In this document: piece by piece, positions 11,811 to 24,480 of the stretch
Layout of the letters: each line of letters opens with the position of its first letter
How positions within the stretch are numbered: the stretch's first letter is position 1
Source: Branchiostoma floridae
Lineage: Eukaryota; Chordata; Leptocardii; Amphioxiformes; Branchiostomatidae
Length of the DNA: 64,000 bases
Assembly: GCF_000003815.2 (NCBI RefSeq)
Contig: NC_049985.1
Location: 3,108,970 to 3,172,969, forward strand
Reading direction: 5' to 3'
Translations under genes and position numbers: made by a program
Notes under the pieces: generated by a model
Seen by the model: only the letters and a program-made list of their open reading frames with translations
Database searches by the model: none
Told to the model about the DNA's origin: nothing

Positions 11811-13140
11811 GTTTACCACCTTCCGTCAACATTATATCCTTGAATACTATTTTTCTTTCAAACAATGGATATAGGCTACCCCACAGATAAAGGTGAACCA
11901 GAGTTACGTGCCTTAGAAAGAAGGGCAAATTTCCCATTTGGGAAATAATTCCGCCAATTTTTGTTTCTCATGAGACTTGTTCGTGTTCAGCATTCTGCAT
12001 CTGATAGCTGGGGGAGGCAGGCTGCCGTTTTTGTACCACAGGATATTCAAGAGGAAAGCATCCATCAAAACAGTTGCAGTTTGTTCTGAGCTGTGGTTAG
12101 ATTGAAAACAAGGCAGCACATCAGTGCAGACAGCAGTGTGTAATCATCCGTGAGACCCATGACTGAGTGATTGCGAATATTGGCTGAATCTGGGTAGTCC
12201 TACCACGGGGGACCGGAATTAATTGGTCAAGTTGCAAGAAACTGTTCAGCTAAAGGAATTCGCAGTAAAACTTTATAGGAAGATGAATGTTGTATCTCCA
12301 TACCCACCAGACCAAGAAGTTGGAAGTTTCTTCTCCTCTAAATGAAAACAAAGTCTGCCTTTCCCCGGGGGCCCTCGTGTGCAAAATTAGCTGCGCCCAG
12401 ATTGAAGTCTTCCATTTACCGGAGCCCGTTAGATAATGATCCGTTCCACCAAACTTCAAGGGTTGCACCTTGCCATTAATGACATAATAAATGGGATCCT
12501 CGCATCTGTCCTCCCCCTGCCCTTGAGCATGGCACGGCTCGCATTAATCAGGTGGCAGGACATGGAGCTGGTCTTGTGGGGCCGGATAGCAGCAAGGGGA
12601 TGAGGAGGGGTCAGCCAAGAAGAAAAATGAAGTGAGAAATTGATAATTTGATGGACTGATAGCAGGTAGACATTTTGATTAACTCATCCGTTTGGGGACT
12701 GGAGGTGACAGAAGTGCCTTCGATTGGCAGCCGTGCAGGTTTGCCACTTTGTGAAATTGTAGGACCCAAGTTCATGATCAGGCATAGATAGAACTGCCTC
12801 ATCCCTGCAAGCAATCTATTTGCTGCCTCCTGTCAAGTGTTATCCTTTTATGTCATCTGCGGCAAGGTTGCTTCGAATGCTTAAAAGCTTTTTGTATGCG
12901 GGTTTGAATAGAGGTTTGTCTTGGAATAGAGGATCGTAAGGCAGTTGTCGTCAGTAGATTGACAGTAGATACTCATTTGATTAGCTTGCCTGATAATTCA
13001 CAACTTTTTCTCTTCTTTATCCATCTCTGACATGATCAGCTTGTAGCTTTGGTCATGACTTGTACTGTGATGACTTGTGGGTCATGTTCCTAAGAACTAC
13101 AACAGGCTGAAGGACTTGTATGTAAATATACTTAAAAATA

Positions 13141-13310
13141 GAAAGAATGCAAAAAAGGACTTCACAGAAAGTGTTAAACATAAGCATCAAAATTTTTGTA
13201 TTCCTTGAATGCAAAATAGGACTACACAGCAAGACTTAGTGTTGAACATAAGCATCAATACAAAAAGTATATTCCTTGAATGCAAAATAGGAACACACAG
13301 TAAGCAGAAA
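13141..13310. repeat. Tandem array, 65-70 bp unit, about 2.5 copies
   Basis: 'gaatgcaaaataggactacaca' and 'ataagcatcaa' recur three and two times respectively (13144, 13208, 13277; 13180, 13251). Short AT-rich minisatellite. Confidence 0.65.
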
Positions 13311-15604
13311 AATATCTATCCTTGAAGAACCACGTCCCAAAGTTGTTTGATTTGTCCATGAGCTGCCTCATCCATTGCTGCCAGTGCAGAGGCTGCTGCT
13401 GTAGGTTGTGAGTGATGGGAGACTCAGCCAGGTGTTATACTATTACCAGCCAGAGATGACCCCGCAATGAAGACAGATCCAAGGTGTGGGTCAACACTCC
13501 TCGCTCCACAAGATTCAATTAAGAAGGTGTAAATATCACCAGGCTGGAGACTCGCGGAAGGTGCCAGGAGTCTCCTTGGTGCTGTGGAGCCGAGCACTCC
13601 GGGACCGAGACGTGTTGCGTGGCGAGAAGTGAGTGAATGATGCTCCGAGGTGAATTCTAATGTGTCGCTCATTATCAGCCTTTGATTCTGGGTTACAGCC
13701 AGCCACCTAGGGCCCGTCCCACTCCGGCAAGATTTAGTACCGTCAGCTACCCAAATGCCATGCGAGGGAGCGCCATATTTCCCATCCTCAGTGCCCATTT
13801 GTCACCAGTGCAAGTCCTATTACCTAAGAGAAAGCAATTGTCAGGCTGAGGTGTGGTCCGATCGCAGGGGAAAACACCAGCCTAATATGTTGAAAATGAA
13901 GATAGATCTGCTTCACTCCCTCTGGAACTGCGCGTTGTACAAGTTCATGCATCCTAATTCTTTCCTTGCTTACCTCGGACGCACCTTCCTCTTCCCTTGT
14001 AGCGGCGCGTTCGCCACACTTATTGCCCATGACCGTGCGAGAAATGAATTGCCCAGCCCGGCGTAGCGTGCCGGCGGGGGGTGCGAAATGGAATTTTAAT
14101 GGATGGAAAATGAAGACGGATTTTCTGCTGTGAAGTTTTGGCGGAGAGCATCACCCCCGTGGAAGTTCAGCCTGTCTTGACGGAAATGTCAGCTGCCCAG
14201 AGAGTATATTTAATGGCATGTTGTACATGATCACGATCAAGTGAAAGGGCACCTGCCTCTGCTTTTTAAAGCGTGGGAGATTTGCTATTAACTGGAGGGC
14301 ATAGTAACAGCCATGGGATGATACATATACCCTCAGCTGAGGGACATCCAACCCTGAAGCCATAGATTATCTGATATAGCAGTCTTCACCCGTGGGATGA
14401 AAACTTTCCGGCTTTTAAAAGTTTTAACAACTTTTTTCGCTGAAAACGCGTCCATTCACCAGACACCTGGAGCAAGCCCTACACGAACTTGGCTCTCTGC
14501 CCGCGAGCTTTCTCTCACATCAACGTAACATTTGACTGCTCAATTCATGTAGAGCGCACTTCCTGGAGAGATGCCTTAACTTAAGTATGCTTATGGATGA
14601 AAAGTTGAATGTTTGGGAGCTCCCAGAAGAGACTGTAAAGTGGTTTTGTCAGCTGATTTCGGGGGTATGTAAGTCCCAGATGCGTTTCATAAAAGCCTCT
14701 CTCTAACTTAAGGCACTTTCTTACCTGGAACTAAATGTATCAAGAAAGGCAGATTACATAATCATGATGGTCCTGAACACTCTTGAAATATAACGATGAT
14801 GCAATATCTGAAATCCCATAACATTAACAAAGGTATGCAGGATCATAATTGTAGTAAACAAATGCACATTTCCCAATGGCTAAATCTTTCCATGTTAGAA
14901 ACAATCTAGTGTACTGAATTTGTATTTGATTTACGTTGAATTTGTATTTGATTTACGTCACAGAAACTATTCCAGAAATGCTGGCGGTTAGTGTTAGTGG
15001 GTGCAAAATCAACAGCTCAGTTTCTGGAGATTTCATTTTTCCTAACTTGAAAAAGATCAATTCAAATGAATAATTGGGGCTGTGACACATTTCTGATGTA
15101 ATGTTTATTCTTAGGTTTTAATGAGCAAGAAAGAAACTGTGTTATTATCCAATTTATTCTTAAACATAACAGACTTAATTTATCTTCTTAGCATGTAGAT
15201 ATTTTTCTGAGAGGGTGATGCCTCATGGCGTGTCATTTATTGACTTATTGGATGAATGAGGAAAAAGGGTTTCCTTATCTTTTGTGCCTTCCTTTCAATG
15301 ATGGCCGTGTATTGATTCATAAAGGACAATCTGATTGGCAAAATGCCGAGGCTTCTCACCGTGCAATTTCGCATTACGGCTGCATACACGGTGGGTGGAG
15401 GGTGGCGGGGGTGTATCATTGAATGAACGCTTTTCCTCCCTTCTGATCTGTCTTGTATAGACTGTCAAGACAGGTGTGTGGGCATGTCTTAGGAGTCTTG
15501 AAAAGGTTACTGAACTCCTTAACAATTTAAGGCCTATTTCTGGTGTCTTGAAACAAGTCAGGAAAATTTGGGGGGGAAAAGAGGGGAATATGTATTAAGC
15601 TGCT

Positions 15605-16472
15605 TCTTTTTATGTTTTGAGGTAGAAAAATGCTTTTGACCCAAAGGTAGCGGAGCAAAGAATGAGTCGTACATGTACACCCAAATTTGCACATGTACAG
15701 TACTTCAAATCCTGTTTATTCCCCCAACTTGCACACTCGGTGCACAGTTCATTGTAGATGTCACATAGAGTAGGGGAGACTCTCCTGTACATACATTGTA
15801 CATGTGTCAGAAAGAGCCTGTTCATCACATCTGTCCTCCTAGCCACAATCAGCGGAAGAATATAGCTTTGGAAGAAGCTAAATTGGATGGAGATCCATTC
15901 CATCTCCCTTTCCTCCCTGCAGCAAGAATTGCGGAGCCTGAGCAGTTAGCGGTTAACCCGCTTGTTGGGTGCTCATACTGAGATACATCTAGACAAGAAG
16001 ACTTAAAAAGGGGTAGTGTGAATTGAGATCTGCTGCTTTCTTTTTATGGTTTGAGGTAGGCAAAATGCTTTTGGACCCAAAGGTATGATACAATGTCATG
16101 TGTTGGAGAGCAAAGAACGAGGCGATCACCCAAATGTGCACCTAATACATGTACAGTACTTCAAATCCTGTTTATTCACCCAACTTGCACACTGCGGTGC
16201 ACAGTTCATTGTACATGTCACAAAGAGCAGGGGAATCTCCTGTACATGTATAACATCACATGTGTCAGAAAGAGCCTGTTCATCACATCTGTCCTCCTAC
16301 ATTGTGTAGCCACAATCAGCAGAAGAATATAGCTTTGGAAGAAGCTAAATTGGATGGAGATCCATTCCATCTCCCTTTCCTCCCTGCAGCCAGAATTGTG
16401 GAGCCTGAGCAGTTAGCGGTTAACCCGCTTGTTGGGTGCTCATACCGGGATGTGTCTAGACAAGAAGATTAG
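15605..16472. repeat. Tandem segmental duplication, about 430-bp unit
   Basis: The segment beginning 'tttgaggtagaaaaatgctt' at about 15616 recurs from about 16048. The copies share long exact stretches, for example 'tatagctttggaagaagcta' and 'gttagcggttaacccgcttg'. The left copy lacks a few bases around 15830. The open frames in both units are by-products. Confidence 0.8.
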
Positions 16473-16485
16473 ATGCCTCCAAGTG

Positions 16486-17480
16486 ACTATTGGGTTTTTG
16501 ATTGCTTCTATCTTAAGCACGGATTTAGGCACCATCTTGACTTTACGCTTCCAAGCTTGTTAATAAACTCACCGCTCAATCGATCCTTTTTCGTTGCAAC
16601 ATTTACTATAGATATAAACGTCATACATTTGTATGTACAATTTATTAGTGGCTGTTAAGTTTTGAATACTTCTTCATGTGCACGGATTTAGGCACCATTT
16701 TTATCACCCATCAAGCTTGTTAATGAACCCACTGTTCACTCGATCGTTTTTCATTCTAACATTTACATATATACGTCATAGATTTGTCTGTAATTTTGTT
16801 TTTGAGTTTTTACTTCTCCATACGCAGGGATTTAGGCACCATCTTGATTACGCTTCCAAGTTAATAAACCCACCGCTCACTCGATCGTTTTCCTTCCAAC
16901 ATTTACAATAGATATAAACATCATACATTTGTATGTACATGTACTTGGTTTTCTGAGCGACTGTTGAGTTTTGACTACTTCTCAATATGCACGAATTAAG
17001 GCACCTATGATCTTTGTCACCCATCCAAGCTTGTTGATAAACTCACCACTCACTCCATTGTCTTTCTTTCCAACATTTTACATATAAACGTCATACATTT
17101 GTATGTAATTGGGATTTTTAGTGACTGTTGAGTTTTGACTACTTTTCCATAGGCAGTGATTTAGGCACCATCTTGATTGCGCATCTAAGCTTGTTAATGA
17201 ACCCACTGTTCACTCAATCGTTTTTCATTCTAACATTTACATATATACATCACACATTTGCATGTAATTGGGTTTTTTTTAATGACTTTTTAGTCATCAT
17301 CATATTTAGTTAAAGCTGTTTAGTTTTGACTACTACTATAAACGTCATTCAGTTGTATGTACATGTACTTGGGTTATTGAGTGACTGTTTTGACTCCATG
17401 TGCACAGATTTACACACAATCCAACTTGTTAATAAACCCACTGCTCACTTTATCGTCTTTCTTCCCAACATTTACATACA
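16486..17480. repeat. Tandem array, unit about 145-170 bp, about six copies
   Basis: 'cacggatttaggcaccat' (16519) recurs with changes at 16680, 16823, 16989, 17153 and 17403. Each is followed by 'aagcttgttaata/ga', 'ccactcgatcgttttc', 'aacatttacatat' and 'cgtcatacatttgtatgtac'. It lies directly next to the 430-bp duplication. Confidence 0.75.
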
Positions 17481-20097
17481 AACTTCATATATAATTCAGC
17501 CGTCCTCAAATGCCAGCGTTGTCTATGTCAGCGTAAAGCTGGAAAGAAAAACAATTTTATCAGCGTTCGCCCAGGATGCAGTGTTGTCTTTTCAGAGCAT
17601 TACACAGTTAATCTCCGACAAGGCAATTGGTGGCGTGTCATGCGTTGGAAGCAGTGAGTAAGCCGGCCCATTCCTCATGTGTGACATGCCTGAACCCATG
17701 AATTAAACATCCCAGCGGATGTCTTTTCCTGAGATCGGGGCACTGATAGTTTCATAAAGATGAGATGTTCATCAACACTTCATTTATAGGGCCTTCACAC
17801 TGAAACCGAATTAGCAGGAATCAAGTAGAACCAGTCGGAATGAAGTATTTGCAAAATTTGTACCACATTCTGGGCCATTCGGGTAGCCATTTGGGCACTG
17901 ATAGTTTTTGTAAAGATGGGATGTTCATCATTAACACTTCGTTTACTTAAGCTCAGATTTGCTTGTATTCAGTTGATATGGAACATGTTTTGCCATTTGC
18001 TTTAGATTTTGCATGAACTGAAACAAAGGAACTGTAACAAACAAACAAGAAAAATGTGTTGTATTTAACTTTCATAGGAGCTGCCTGCGCGTGTTAACAA
18101 TTCAAGCATATACATATAACAAAAGAGAATATACTGTTGTCAAAGGCATTTTTCGAAGACCTTCCATTATACACATCCCAGTCATATTTTGCTTTGTGGC
18201 AGGTATATATGCTTCTGGATGTTACTGGTACATCAAATATATATGTAGGAAGTAAATTTTAGAGACAATTTTTATGTTCTCTTATGCAGTACATGACGTT
18301 GTATATATACATGTACATGTGCAAAAGCCATAAATCAAGACATTCAAGCAGAGCTTTAGCTTTGAGTTGTTTTTCTGCCATACCTATTCACGCTGACGGA
18401 AGGATCCTACAAAATAATTTTTTCTGTGATTGTGTAAAATATTTCATTCACATTCAGACATTTTTTGACATCTTGTACTCAGTGTATTTTTGTCATCCAA
18501 ATGCCCACGGACGGAAGAATCCTACAAAATTCTTTAATTCTATTCACATTGAGACATTTTTACACCTTTCCTCACTTATTTTTGTCCATGAAGCTTGACT
18601 GCATGGTCTGTAAATTTTCTGTTGTTTGCAGCAAAATTATGACAAATGATCACTGCATTCAAGTGCAATAAATGGTGCAAATTTCCTATTCTCACACCAC
18701 GGTGTTGTGGATTTAGATGAAGTGGAAGATGTGTCAATTGTCTAATTGGTTGGGAAAAGTCCAATATCCCAGGAATGGTAAATGGCAGCAATTTAGAGTT
18801 TTACTGCGAGCATGTTTATGAATTAAGCAGAGACCGGGTGATTTGTGAAACTGGGGGGACATTTTGACAGCTACACATGCGCATAGCCAGAAATTTTATA
18901 AAAGTTATGTTTGGCATATCGTTATGTCTACGACATGGGATTTCTTTAAGTTAATGTATCTGTTGATGGTAGCTGCTCTGGCCAGGTACTGTTTTATGTT
19001 TATGTTACTGTTGCAACCACAATGATGCTAATAGTCAGGCTATACCATTCTATTTGCCTGGTTCTTGCTCATTTCTAAAGTAAGATTCTGTCTTAGATTC
19101 AAGGTAAGGGTCAAGATAAAAACAGAGGTCTGAGAAAATCTTAAATCTGGCTATATTTACTCCCTGAAAATGTATGTACCAGAGAAAGGTCTTTCTCTCC
19201 AGATTCTGTTTGTTTGGCATCTTCCACTTCATTGTTACTTTCTTGGCATCCAACGACCAACAAACAAAATTGGTGTGGCCTTAAGCAAGTCCATATTACT
19301 CCTGGTTCCTGGATAATTAAGTGTGCTGAGGAATTTTTCTTGTCTAAAAGTCCATAAACAAAGATACATAGTTGAACAGCTTGTACATAAAAAAAAGGAT
19401 ACGGGGAAAATCATAAAGCGGGCTCTTTCTCGCCATCAAGGAGCAACGCACCAAAAATTGATGCAGTCCCAAACCAGAAATGAGCGTAAAACGAAATCAT
19501 AGCTTTTAACTTATTTATCTGCCGCAGATTTGTGTTCTATTCAATCCACTCAATATTTGATGAGTTTGGATGCATCGCTCCATCACAACGCTGCATCATC
19601 AAGCAGAGGTAATATATGAAGATACATTATTCACAGAAAAGTGGTGGCGCGATGATTGTTGCAGGGAATAACAGATTACGGCGAGTAGTAGTTAATGTTC
19701 AGTCCCAGGGAAATGGAAACCATAAGTGGGGCCAGATGAGACTCCCCGGTAATTGAATGGAAAAGAGTATCAATGTCCAGTTAATGCACTCCCCTATCTA
19801 CCTTTGAAAGTGATCTTTAATGCATTCCTTTATTTACTACGCCATTTGCGTTAGTTACTGCCCATGGATGTGCCATCAACGCACAGTAATGGCACTGATT
19901 TGAATAATATTATGTCAAACGTAATGTTTTCTAGAAGCTATGATATGTAGTGTTTTGACAGCTCATTTTTATTGTGTGTTGACCACATAATCACATGCGA
20001 ACACATACAAAGCCTTAATTTAGTAGCATGCACACACACACAGAAGCAGACACACACGCACACACACACTTGTAGAATACTACATGCAAGCATGGAT

Positions 20098-20288
20098 CTG
20101 CCTAAACACCTCAAATGACCTCAAACAACCTGTCAAACAACTTTAATATGCAGTGTACATGCAGGGTACTTAGGACTTGCTGCATTTTTTTCATTCATAA
20201 ATGCATAGACAATGTTGTTGCCCCATGTACACTGCATATTAGAGCCATTTGAGGTCCTTTTTTGAGGTTGCTTGAGGTGTTTAGGCAG
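20098..20288. mobile_element. Foldback MITE with CTGCCTAAACACCTCAA ends
   Basis: The left end CTGCCTAAACACCTCAA is mirrored exactly by TTGAGGTGTTTAGGCAG at the right end. Pairing resumes inside, with TAATATGCAGTGTACATG (left) against CATGTACACTGCATATTA (right). No clear target duplication was read. No coding content. Confidence 0.75.
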
Positions 20289-20502
20289 ACTGTGCGAGCA
20301 TTTTGTACTCAAAGCTTTATCCTATCTGCATAGCCATGATAGCTTACTTCTTAATCAAAATCCTGCCAAATATGACAGTTGCGTCCAATATACTGTAATC
20401 CTGTTTTGCCCTATTGAGATTATGGGGGCTGCCTCTTTCTGTGACACGCAAAGCCACTTTGACAATCCAGGAAGCACCCTGAACAGATGCAATGGTCCAG
20501 AG

Positions 20503-20715
20503 CAGGGTTGTAGCCAGCACACGTCCTTCTGTCCTTTGACAGAATTTTGCAGCAGGGGAAATTTTGCCCATTCCCTTAAAAATGCAGGATATAGCATTGA
20601 AGAGTCTAGATTTCAAAATTTTCCTTGGGAGCATGCCCCCGGATCCCCCTAAGAACGCTGCACCAAAGCCATTCATTTGGGGACGGAAAATGATTTCTGG
20701 CTGGCTACAACCCTA
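20503..20715. mobile_element. hAT-type MITE with perfect 8-bp target duplication
   Basis: The ends are CAGGGTTGTAGCCAGC and GCTGGCTACAACCCTA, near-perfect inverted repeats of the CAGGG type. GTCCAGAG is present exactly at both sides (20495-20502 and 20716-20723). An 8-bp duplication with a CA(G)GGG-like tip is the hallmark of hAT transposition. At 213 bp without transposase it is nonautonomous. The minus-strand open frames in it have no independent support. Confidence 0.85.
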
Positions 20716-21721
20716 GTCCAGAGTGTGGGTACTCAGGGTCTATTTCCACAGTAACAAGACCTCCACTCAACATTTTACAAATGACTACTATTAGGTTCTA
20801 GTGGGTTAACGGCCACTCAGCTGAAAGTGGGGACCCAGTAATGACTTCTGCCCTGTATTGGATCCTTCCCCACTGAGAAAATTTGCCCGAAACGACCAAC
20901 CCACAGATGACGGTTTAAGTATGAACAATTAGTGTTTTCCGGTGGCTCTTCTGCTTCAATTCGGGCATGCTCTCTGTAGGGAAGCGGCCATGCTACCAAG
21001 CCTTCACAAAGACCATTTTCTTTTTATAATGAAAAAAAAAAGCTTTCACTTTTATAGAGCCAGTAGAAGAATCCATTTCTCCATGAAAATGATGAAAAAA
21101 GAAACTTTTTTCTTTACCAGAAAACTGTAACAAGTGTATTTTCCGAGCACAATAACAGTATAACTTTTTTTTAAAGTTTCATGTTGCAAACATAAAATAC
21201 GATTAATACTGAGAACTGATTTAAACAGTGAGAAACGCAAAAGCATCCATAAACGTTCTCACCATGGTAGATGGTTTATGGATGTCGGTAGTTACAGGAC
21301 AGTATCTCTTTCCTTTTTCCCTTCCAAGGATGCCATAAAAAATGCTTTTAATGTAGCATATCATAAAAGCAGGCACTGCTAAGTGTTAGCACTTAAGCAA
21401 AGTGTGGTATTATCGTTTTTCCTGCAGAAAATTGCGCGTGGGTCCTCGCGGATTTGGTAGGAGCGATTTTCTGGTTTCTATGCAATTTGTGGGACAGAAA
21501 TAACGACCACATTGTTGATCATAAAGCGTGTGTGAGCTATCAGAAATGATGCCGGCAACAGTATATTTAACGAAAGCTGGCGCGCTAGATTTCCGTCGGA
21601 AATTACAGGCAGTTTCCTGCCACAGTAAATCCTGGCGGAACGCCTGCTGGTTGGAGTGTGTGTACTGCATCAGCTGTATTCCTCTGATCACAGAATTGGA
21701 GGAAACTGTTAGCCGAAAAGT

Positions 21722-21860
21722 AGTGCAATGGGTGTTTGCCGAGCATTAGTTCAATCCCTGGCTGAGTCATGCCAAAGATTTAAAAAATGGTACATAAACT
21801 GCTTTCTCAGCATTTGGGAAAAAGTCTGGTAGTTCATCACACACTCACCAAACAAAATTT
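21722..21860 (+). mobile_element. tRNA-derived SINE fragment
   Basis: A B-box-like 'gttcaatccctgg' is followed by 'catgccaaagatttaaaaaatggtacat' and 'cagcatttgggaaaaa'. The same order of phrases occurs at 33905-34010. The tRNA-like head is degraded on its left side. Confidence 0.55.
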
Positions 21861-22104
21861 AAAAGACAATGAAATTCAAAGAACAACGAAAACACGAAAC
21901 TTAAAAGACTGGCAAACACATGAAAAGATTCATTCTTTATCCAGTTTGGCTACTCAGAGTTGCTTTTTAGCAGCCCTCTATATGTTACAAGACTAAACAT
22001 TGTACTTTAAAGTTCTTGATTGATATGTTTGCTGTTACATGTTTATTCCTATATCATGCAACCTTCAAACTTAAACATTATCCGTTTGTTTCCCTGTTCC
22101 CCAG

Positions 22105-22922
22105 GAATGCCACCACCCCCTTGCAACGTGCTGTCCCGATGCACCCAGGAGTGTCGTATTCTCGGCCACTCGGACCGATGTTGGATGCCGGTCCCTCCCA
22201 ACAACCACATCCCCAACATCAACGGCAGCAACAACAACTCTCCATCCCACCACAGCCGCCTCAACTCACCCGTACGGAACAGCCCAGAGAAAGCCAAGAT
22301 CCTGAAGATCAAAGATTTCAACAACCCTTCCACGGGGAACGGCAGGAAGGTCACTTTCGTCGATCAAAGGCCGGATTCTCCCGTGAGCTATGACGGCTCA
22401 CATCACTCCTCGCCGACCAATAGCAACAAGGGGTTGAACTTGAAAAACTCCCCGAGTCACGTGGCATCGGCGAGCTATCGGAATTCCCCCACGAAAACCG
22501 GGAAGAGCTTGTACGAGGATACCAACAGGAACGCTGCCTACGGCAGCCCCAACAGGAACACGTTTGTGGATAACAACGTCACCCACAGAACTCCTTACGA
22601 AGACTCCAACAAAAATCCCTACAGTCCGCACAAGGCGGACCCCAGATTTACCGGGTACGAGGCCGTGAAGCCCAACAGGAAACCTCTGTGTTTACGGACC
22701 TTCGACCCCAACAGAGAGTTCAAGGGCACGACGACCTTGGGAGACAGTAGCACGAGTTCCGAGGAGGGGAACGAACTCTACAACATGGAGGATGTGTCTG
22801 AGGTGTTAGACAATGTGGAGGGGACCCCACCTGACAGTCCATACGGGGACTCCAGTCCGTATAAACCCAAAGAACTGGCACGGGAGCTCGACGAACTCAC
22901 GTTTAGCTCCTTCAGAGTCTAG
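22105..22922 (+). CDS. Delta-protocadherin, terminal exon (cytoplasmic C-terminus)
   Basis: Following a strong acceptor (tttgtttccctgttccccag), the exon completes a Gly codon from the 5540-5759 exon, reads 271 residues from MPPPPCNVLSR and ends at TAG 22920-22922. Just inside is CTQECRILGHSDRCWMP, the conserved cytoplasmic motif of delta-protocadherins (CTxEC..xGHSDxCWMP). About 60 residues on, RKVTF fits the RVxF docking motif for protein phosphatase 1; RRVTF is the recognised PP1 site of vertebrate delta-1 members. The tail is rich in Asn/Ser-Pro pairs (NSP, GSP, YSP), candidates for proline-directed phosphorylation. It ends SSFRV, compatible with a class II PDZ ligand. The protein would act in cell-cell adhesion and signalling at the membrane. 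GC-rich codon use contrasts with the AT-rich flanks. The assignment to delta-1 or delta-2 is unresolved. Confidence 0.93.
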
Positions 22923-24480
22923 AATATGTAACTATAATTATATTGAAAAATATATATAGATATATACAGATATTTGTGAATATGATGTATGAATATATTA
23001 GCTGTTGTGTTGAAAGTACCAAATTATGGCCAATCGACCTGTAATGCCTGGGATTTGCTCTTGACGAGTAGCAAAATTGTCAGTCGAAATGGTGGAAAAC
23101 TATTTTCCAGGCGAAGTGTCCTTTGCAATATTCTACCAGCGAAGTGAAGGGCAGACTCAAGGGCAAAGGGCAGAGGTCGATGCTTTTCCATCAGGTGTCT
23201 GAGTGTCTCTTACCGGTGATGATATGCAAAATGCAAAAGTTTTCATTATTTGTGGACCAAAGTTATGCTCTGTTCATGTTGCTTCTCGAAGAATACCAAT
23301 GACTAGTAAGACGACGGCAGAATATTCTTATTTTCTAAGTATGATATCCTTCTCGTAGTGGCGTTCAGTGAACATGTTGTAACACCCCTGCATGTAACAC
23401 TGGTCAACAAAGTTTATATTTTATCTTTATACACAAGAGCATGTTTTTCTTCGTCATTTTATGAGTAGACAAGTGTCCAAAGCTTGAAGGTTACATGTGA
23501 ACTTGTTGCTCGATTTACAATCAAGATTTGCAATACTGTAACACTTAGAAGATCACAGGTCCCTCTCAGATCACAGTACCTTTGTAAGTTACTGCAAAAC
23601 ATGTATGTTATTGCTAGATGTACAGTGGACTGTGCAAGTAACCCCTAAACATAATGACCACCTAGCCAGTCTGAATACTTTTTGTTTCTCCCTCAGACTA
23701 TAATTTCCTTTTGACATAACCATTTAGAATCCTATCTATAGTGGCCACCTGTCCACATTTTATTGGTCCCCTGAGTGGTTTTCTTGGGTAATGTTGACTG
23801 TAATTGTTATTAAAGATAGTAAGTTTCTATTGTGATTCCAAAATCAAAGTGACCAGACGTGTCCTTTCAATATTTTATGAAAGACTTAGAGAAGAAAGAC
23901 TTTGAAATTTGTAAAAAGCCATTGGGATGACATCGACATATAAAATGTGTATATTCATATCAATCATCTATCTATCTGCTTAACCAAGCACCTTGTTCTA
24001 AAAGGTTGTAGGTCCTTTAGAGGTTCTGGTAACTTCAAAGGGACTTTTATACCATATCAGATATGTGTACATTATAGCAAACCTGAGTGTAGTGCCAATC
24101 TATGGATGTGTAGTTTTTCATATCTTCCACATTTTCATATATTTTTGTTAACGTTTGTTTAAAAATAGCATCGTTTATTCAAAGTATAGTTTATTGTTTT
24201 CCTTGAAGCTTATTTTGTTAAGGTTTTTCATTCGAAATTATATTATATTTTCAATACATGTACAATGTATATGATTTTCCTGTAAGTGGCCCATTGAATG
24301 TGAGTTGGTTGCTTGATACTATTGTCCCTACACATTGCAATAATGATGTTGTGGAAAAAGGAATGTATTAAGTGTGGTGACAGTGTATATTTTTTACTGA
24401 GAAGAATCAGAATAGATTATCAAGCTGACGTATGGTTGTGGATCATAAAATCATGGCACCAAATAAATAATTATGTACAG
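22923..24480 (+). other. Probable 3' UTR of the protocadherin gene
   Basis: AT-rich sequence follows the stop and has no open frame of note. It contains a block (about 23640-23830) that resembles 3850-4060, so a dispersed repeat has probably become part of the UTR. The end is set by the AATAAA at 24462; the exact cleavage point is inference. Confidence 0.55.
24462..24467 (+). promoter_or_regulatory. Candidate polyadenylation signal
   Basis: AATAAA within 'accaaataaataattatg' lies about 1.54 kb after the protocadherin stop codon. It is followed by T-rich 'gattttatttcctgg' about 25 bases on, as expected for a cleavage/polyadenylation site. Earlier weaker variants (ATTAAA near 23812) could also be used. 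Confidence 0.5.

Larger units (their letters stand above)
5760..22104 (+). other. 16.3-kb intron of the protocadherin gene
   Basis: It is bounded by the GTGAGG donor at 5760 and the ttccccag acceptor ending at 22104. I see no further exon that matches phase and family. The content is mostly tandem arrays (listed separately), MITEs, SINE pieces and AT-rich sequence. A few stretches are not obviously repetitive and are CpG- or homeodomain-site-rich (about 8525-8730, 11040-11260, 12470-12620, 19480-19900). These are the best candidates for conserved noncoding or enhancer sequence, but only a cross-species alignment could show that. Confidence 0.7.

Noticed and set aside
13424-13798. 124-codon minus-strand open frame in GC-richer sequence
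   Set aside because: No recognisable domain or codon pattern, and the opposite strand is also open in part. At most a conserved noncoding block.
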